DNA of 64,000 nucleotides. It comes from Pagrus major (taxonomy: Eukaryota; Chordata; Actinopteri; Spariformes; Sparidae). Below, one piece after another: positions 58,559-64,000 of the stretch (the first letter of the stretch is position 1; each line of letters starts with the position of its first letter). Both the position numbers and the translations under genes were made by a program. A model generated the notes under the pieces. It was not told the origin of the DNA and did no database searches. It worked only from the letters and a program-made list of their open reading frames with translations. The stretch lies in NCBI RefSeq assembly GCF_040436345.1, contig NC_133237.1:27668653-27732652 (forward strand), written 5' to 3'.

Positions 58559-59529
58559 CTGTCTGATGTGTGTTTGTGTTTCTGTTCAGCTCAGAGAAGC
58601 TTCTTACACTCTGCTGCAGAAATCAATAATCAATAACTGGAGGCATTATTGATAAGAGACATACAGTCTGATATGTGATCATGTACCACAACATGTCACT
58701 CTGCTGGAACAACAGCAGCAGTGTGTGACTGCATCCATTCAAAACTGCATTTGATTTTCTATAAATTTAAAGTTCTGCATGTTTGTTTTAAAAACAGATG
58801 TTTTATTTCTTCTGTAATAAGAAACATGTTTTAGATCATTTCAGATATTTAAATGAAGAATGAAACCTGATGCTTCAGTAACTCTAAACTTCAAACAACC
58901 AGTGAAAAATAAACCAAAGTACAACTTTCAGCTACTTTCCTTGAGTATTTTCCATTTTCTGCTACCTCACACTTCCTCTCCTTGATAACTCTAGTTACTA
59001 GTTACTTTGCACATTCAGATTACTCAGTGTTTACAGGCTGTTAATCCTGACGTGTCACCGATCAGGTGGTGTTGTGGGCGAAGTCGCACATTTTTAAATT
59101 AGTTTATTTAATCAGCACTCTGACAGAAACATCTCTGAGAACGATGATCGGAAAAATGCTGAATATTGATCCGACAATCAGTCGACCCCTAATTAAAATC
59201 ACAAACACGTTTTTATGTCGTATAATAAAATATATTCACACAGCGTCTATTATAAATACATGTATTCACACGTAAATATTATTATATATGTACAAAACTA
59301 TTATTTCTGCTTCATTTTATAGGGAGCAGATATTTAATCCCTCTGATGTTTAGTTTTGAACATATTTTTCATGTAGTTTGGTGTAAAGTGTCTCCGTCTG
59401 AGGAAAGTGGAGCTTCCTGTCACCTCCTCCTCTCTGATCTCGTCCTCTTCATGCTGTTCGGCCATGTGCAGCATGTGTGAGAAAGTGGAACAGCAGTGGG
59501 AACCAATCAGCTCGTCTCCTTTCCCTGTG

Positions 59530-59543
59530 GTTACCACGGTAAC
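59530..59543. promoter_or_regulatory. RFX X-box-like motif
   Basis: GTTACCACGGTAAC, a near-palindromic match to the X-box consensus GTTNCCATGGNAAC. Confidence 0.35.
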
Positions 59544-60246
59544 ACCAGGCAGCCAAAAAAACACAACAAACTCTCAATTTCATCATTTGTATCAAATAAA
59601 TAAATAATAAGAGCCCAAACAAACAAACAAACAAACAAACATCAGTTTAAATCTCAATAAAGTCGACTGAATACATCAACGACCACAAAGTGACGTAACG
59701 TCAATATGTGACGACACATGACAGAAGTTATGTTGCGTAGTTAACACGGTGAAACGGTCACAGTCAGGCTGAGAGAAAGATCAGAGTTTGGCCTAAAATA
59801 TGCTGTGTTGTGTTGTGTTGTGTTGTGTTGTGTTGTGTTACATCACAGTTTGGTCAGGGTTGGGAATACTTCATGTTTAGTTAGAATAAGTAGACTGATG
59901 TTACGGACGTGAGCGCGGTTTGTTTCTGTGGTAACATGGTGAAACAGTCAGTTCGGTCAGAGTCAGAATAGTTCATGTTTGTTCAGTATAACCTGTGTCA
60001 TCAATATTAAAACAACATTTAGCTACTTTGTGAACATTATTGAATGCAGGTAGATATTCTACATCGAGGGGTTGTTTTGTGTCTCTGAGCGCACATTTAG
60101 CTTTTTCTTTTGTGGTTGTTTTAGTCTTTGTGTTGCCTTTGTTGAATCTCATTGTGATCATTTTTACATCTCTGACGTGGATCTGCGTCTCTGTATGTGT
60201 CGACCTGCAGGAATCTGACCCGTGGTTGTGTTCAGAGACTAGTATA

Positions 60247-60248
<2 letters not shown>

Positions 60249-60300
<52 letters not shown>

Positions 60301-60338
60301 GGTGATGAATGGAGGGAACGTGAGAGAGCAGCAGAGGG

Positions 60339-60374
<36 letters not shown>
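60249..60374. repeat. two (GT)n microsatellites
   Basis: 60,249-60,299 and 60,341-60,374 separated by unique sequence. Confidence 0.96.
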
Positions 60375-60377
<3 letters not shown>

Positions 60378-61045
60378 CGGGCCGGACTCGAGCCAGTCCC
60401 GTTGCAGAGTCTGCTGTGTGGAGGAGGCACGTGGCTCAGGGGTGTGACTGCTGACAGCACAGAGCGTCTCCTCACCCTCCTCACCCTCCTCACCCTCCTC
60501 ACCCCAGTCTGCAGGAGGGAGGGACATAATACTGACATATCTATAACATACCTCATACTAAAGGTCCATTAAGTGGCTGTTCTGGAGCGTTTTGATCCTT
60601 CATCAGCACGAGTTGTCTTGTTGTTGTAACATTGTTGATGAGATTTATTTCCTTTACGTGTCTCCTGTCAAGAACTGTGTTAAATATCATTCAGACTCGT
60701 TCTGCTGCCACAAATCTCACAGGAGCACCAAATGTGTATTAATGCGCCGCTGACAGATGAACTATTCCTCCTGTTAGTTTGACTTAAACGCCGGTGAGCA
60801 GCATGTTCAGTAAATCACTGTGAACATGTTTTATTCTGGGGTCGTGTCGTCCCTCCTGTTTGAAACACACATTGTGCTTATTTAACTGTAAATGTACGTT
60901 ATCCATCATTCAGCAACACGAGGACGTAAATCTGTTTATTATCCAAACCATCAACACGGCTGAATGTGCACGTGATGCTCAGACAACATGTGTTTATTGT
61001 GTTTGTGTCTGTGCTCGTATCAGCAGCAGCATGTTCCTGAGTGAG

Positions 61046-61076
<31 letters not shown>

Positions 61077-61285
61077 TTATCACCTCTCAGACAGCCACGT
61101 GCAGCACTGACACGTGGGAAGCTGCTGCTGCAGGATGAGAACAAACTACAGTCACATCTGCAGTCTGAACACGAGCAGCAGCTTCACTGTGACTGTACAA
61201 ACATGTCGTCACGTTACGAAGCTGCTGTCACCTGCAGACGACGGTCACACCTGTTGGGCCAGGTGGATATATCTCCACATCTCAC

Positions 61286-61545
61286 TACTTCTTCTTCTTC
61301 TTCTCCTTCTCCTTCTTCTTCTTCTTCTTCTTCTTCTTCTCCTTCTTCTCCTTCTCCTTCTTCTTCTTCTTCTTCTTCTTCTTCTCCTTCTCCTTCTTCC
61401 TCTCCTTCTCCTTCTCCTTCTTCTTCTCCTTCTCCTTCTTCTCCTTCTCCTTCTCCTTCTTCTCCTTCTTCTTCTTCTTCTTCTCCTTCTTCTTCTCCTT
61501 CTTCTCCTTCTTCTTCTTCTCATTCTCCTCCTTCTTCTCTTACTC
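61286..61545. repeat. (CTT/CTCCTT)n array, 260 bp
   Basis: Pure pyrimidine plus strand over about 260 bp, so a candidate for triplex (H-DNA). All three frames on each strand stay open (Leu, Ser/Pro, Arg). Confidence 0.96.
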
Positions 61546-63352
61546 ATAAATCTGAACACAGGAGTATAAACTGGTGTTTCTGTGTAAATGTGTCGCAGAT
61601 TTTAACTGAACTATCAGAAATTAGTTAACAGAAAATCAGAACGAATGCATGCAGTCAACAGTAGGGGGCGCCGATTCTCCAGTCAGCTTCAGTTATGCTG
61701 GTGCAGAATTAGTCGGTGCAACAAGACGATTTTTCAAACCTTTATTTAAACTCAAAGAACCATGAAGAGCTGCAGGATGACGTGTGTCTGTAGCTAACTG
61801 CAGTTAGCATCGCTCTGGTTCCTCTGTGGGATTATTGAACTGGATTCTGGATTAGTTCAGAAGACAATCTGAAGTTTCTGATCCTTCCAGGTTCTGTTCA
61901 TCCAGATAATCTCCACAGATGAACTCCACTCTGATGTTTGAAGTGCAAATTAAATCTGTAGCAGTAAAAAGCTAATGCTAGGCTATAAAAACAAAAACCG
62001 GTGTCGACTCATCGACACCTGCTACAAAGTCGCTCCTTTTTGTCCATCCTGGTCCGATTGTGTTCACTCATCACCAGAACTGCTCCCCCGGTCCAAAAAA
62101 CCTCCCGCTCCTGTTGGTCTGAAGCTCCTGTGCTGAACAACTGAACTGCAACACTCTCCCCAGTTAGCTGCACGGCTAACCGAGCTAATTAGCAGCTAAA
62201 GTTAGCGACTTCGGGGTACTGTGTTGCAGCTGTTGCCTGATACCTTCGTCGCGGCCCTGACGACGCGGCGCAGCTACCAAATGGAGAGTGAAGTTGTTCT
62301 TTCTGCGACTGACTGATGCAGACGTGGTCGGCTGAGACTCTTCTGGGTTTAGTTTGTGGACTCTGACACACTCAGACGTCTTCAGGTCTGCAGACAGAAA
62401 TAAAACGTATATCTACATTTCTACATTTAGATTTATTTGAGCCTCAACCTGTCACGTTACTGGACGTCATGTTAGCTTCCTGTTTACATGGTTGGTTGCT
62501 CTCGATTGGACGATGTCACAGATGTTTCCTAGCAACAGATTCACACGTTCAAGTCTTCACTGGCTGAGACATTTGAGACACGTGTGTGTGTGTGTGTGTG
62601 TGTGTTTCCATCTGCTCATCAGTCTGTTGCTGATGATCTCTTCCTCACGTGGAGTTAAACACCTCCTGTCTGCAGTCATTCAGCTCTGAGGTGTCTGAGG
62701 AGCAGTCTGTAGTCTGTCTGCTGAAGTTAGCATGCTAACCAGCTAGCCTCCTAACAGCACTGTGTCTGACTGAGTCTAATACGTCAACAAAATAAACTCA
62801 CTGAATGTGAAGAAGGGAAATATTTTGACAACAGAAAAATACAACCGTCCGTCCTCTCCTGTCCCCGCCTGCCGTGTCTCCTCGTCCCCGGACTCATAGT
62901 CCTGGTCAGAGCCGCTGTAAATCACCTCTGTACTGTGAGTTCAGTCCAGCCTGGTACGGTGACTCCAGCACCACTTAGCTCCACGGCTAACTGAGCTAAC
63001 AGCAGTTGTTGGTTGTCTGTAATGATGTTTCTGGAGCTGCCTCTCTGCCTCTCTGCCTCTATTTCATTTTTTACTTTTTAAGATGTTTTAATTGAAGTTA
63101 AACTGTTTATAATACGGATTATTTGTATATTAATGTATTAGTTTTTATATGTGATTCCTCTATTATTGTTTTATTTTATTTCTTGTTTATGTTATTAGAT
63201 AAACTATCATCTGTATATGAATCTACAGAAACTATCAGGAGGGTGAGAGGAGGAGTCAGACCCCCCCTCCTCCCCTCTGTTCCCAAAATTCCTAGAAAGT
63301 CGGTTTGTTTTGTGCTTTTACTCGACAACACCCCTCCTCTCTCCACCCATCC

Positions 63353-63366
63353 GTTACCATGGTTAC
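63353..63366. promoter_or_regulatory. RFX X-box-like motif
   Basis: GTTACCATGGTTAC, one base from the perfect palindromic X-box GTTACCATGGTAAC. Confidence 0.4.
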
Positions 63367-63510
63367 AGGAAAACACACACACACACACAGATAGCTCCGC
63401 CCCTCATGCCCAGCAGTGTGAGGTCATTAAACTGATACTGAACTACACAAACATCCGTCCAATCACAGGCGGACAGCTGTGAGAACAAGAAGTTTCGACC
63501 ACAACATCAC

Positions 63511-64000
63511 CAGACTCCCTTAACAAATCAGCTAATTTTAGGAGTTGTTGAGTGGCGTAAAACTTTATAACGTAGTGAAATTCTGTCTCTGACAGACTCT
63601 GAATCATTGTCTCCTTCTTGTAAATTCAGCATTAAATGAAAACAGTAAGTTGTGTGTTTCCTTGTAAAAAGTGTCAGTTTGTGGCAGCATGGCTGCACCA
63701 GCCTGTCTGCTTCTGTGTCTAAAGTGCTAAAGTCTGACCTGCCAACATTTAGCAGCTGTTTGAACACACTGTTTACACTGATTTCACCATTTACACTCAA
63801 TTTATGAAAGAAGAAACATTTTATTGATGCTAAACATGTCACATTTTACAAATACACTAAACAGTAACCAGTATAGGCGACTTCTTTGTCCCCAGACTCC
63901 CTTAACAAATGTGTCAGTTTAGTGAGTTGTTGAGTTGGAGACACTTTATAAACTGTGTGAAACTCTGTCTCTGACTGATTCTGACTTATTTGTTCCTTCT
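63511..64000. repeat. dispersed repeat family W, tandem copies
   Basis: CAGACTCCCTTAACAAAT begins at 63,511 and again at 63,893 (382 bp apart). Both are followed by GTTGTTGAGT, ACTTTATAA and CTCTGTCTCTGAC. The second copy runs off the window. Part of the unit is related to 53,250-53,460. Confidence 0.8.

Larger units (their letters stand above)
57373..64000 (+). other. gene D intron 1 (to window end)
   Basis: At least 6.6 kb. Contains (GT)n(GC)n at 58,331-58,364, (CTT)n at 58,496-58,558, an hAT-like MITE at about 58,910-59,060, (AAAC)n at 59,617-59,640, (TGTTG)n at 59,806-59,840, (GT)n at 60,249-60,299, 60,341-60,374, 61,049-61,076 and 62,582-62,605, and a CTT/CTCCTT array at 61,286-61,545. 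Also a CTCF-like AACAGTAGGGGGCGCCG (61,656-61,672), X-box-like motifs and a tandem dispersed repeat at the end. No further exon recognised. Confidence 0.55.

Noticed and set aside
61041-61628. 195-codon frame rich in Ser/Pro and its Arg-rich antisense
   Set aside because: Produced by the CTT/CTCCTT repeat, open in all frames on both strands.

Overview
The window is vertebrate, almost certainly teleost fish, nuclear DNA. It is gene-poor, with GT-AG introns and very many (CA)n, (CATC)n, (CTT)n and minisatellite arrays. It carries fish-type mobile elements: Tc1/mariner, L1, tRNA-derived SINEs, Harbinger and hAT-like MITEs. I would guess a percomorph, but the sequence alone does not prove that.

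Region 1 (about 1-23,800, minus strand) is the 5' half of doc2a (double C2-like domain protein alpha). Four coding exons join in frame, in transcript order 11863-11539, 7158-7079, 1972-1898 and 729-620. They encode the Munc13-interacting N-terminus and the first part of the C2A domain; the rest lies beyond base 1. A candidate non-coding first exon sits near 23,665-23,780. If it is real, intron 1 holds a 3.5-kb minisatellite (16,799-20,339).

Region 2 (about 23,800-33,480) is intergenic. It holds simple repeats, a 37-bp minisatellite array, an 18-bp minisatellite, a SINE and dispersed repeats. I see no convincing gene.

Region 3 (about 33,480-56,700, plus strand) is the most unusual part: a locally duplicated cluster of genes I cannot name. 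Genes A (36,210-40,468) and B (47,527-50,389) share an upstream block (20-bp minisatellite plus a 323-bp duplicated segment), a promoter cassette with a GAAGTCACATGA core, a 5' untranslated exon, a first coding exon with a CPRCGG motif, intron sequence and a small glycine-rich exon. Their large last exons differ completely. Gene A ends in a repetitive charged coiled coil fused to a catalytically complete LINE-type endonuclease (EEP) domain without reverse transcriptase. Gene B ends in a roughly 300-residue domain with a His-Gly / Cys arrangement loosely like a clan CD (caspase-like) protease. An orphan promoter copy lies between them at 41,786. Gene C (55,535-56,443) is a single-coding-exon protein with a possible N-myristoylation signal. 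An L1 sits in an intron of A, a Tc1 element in an intron of B, and a Tc1 relic before C. Co-function of the three genes is not shown; shared leaders with different C-terminal payloads suggest a fast-evolving lineage-specific locus.

Region 4 (about 56,880-64,000, plus strand) starts with a CpG-rich promoter and the first coding exon (57,321-57,372, Met followed by a poly-Asn run) of a gene that continues past the window. The rest is its intron, with microsatellites, two X-box-like motifs and a tandem dispersed repeat.
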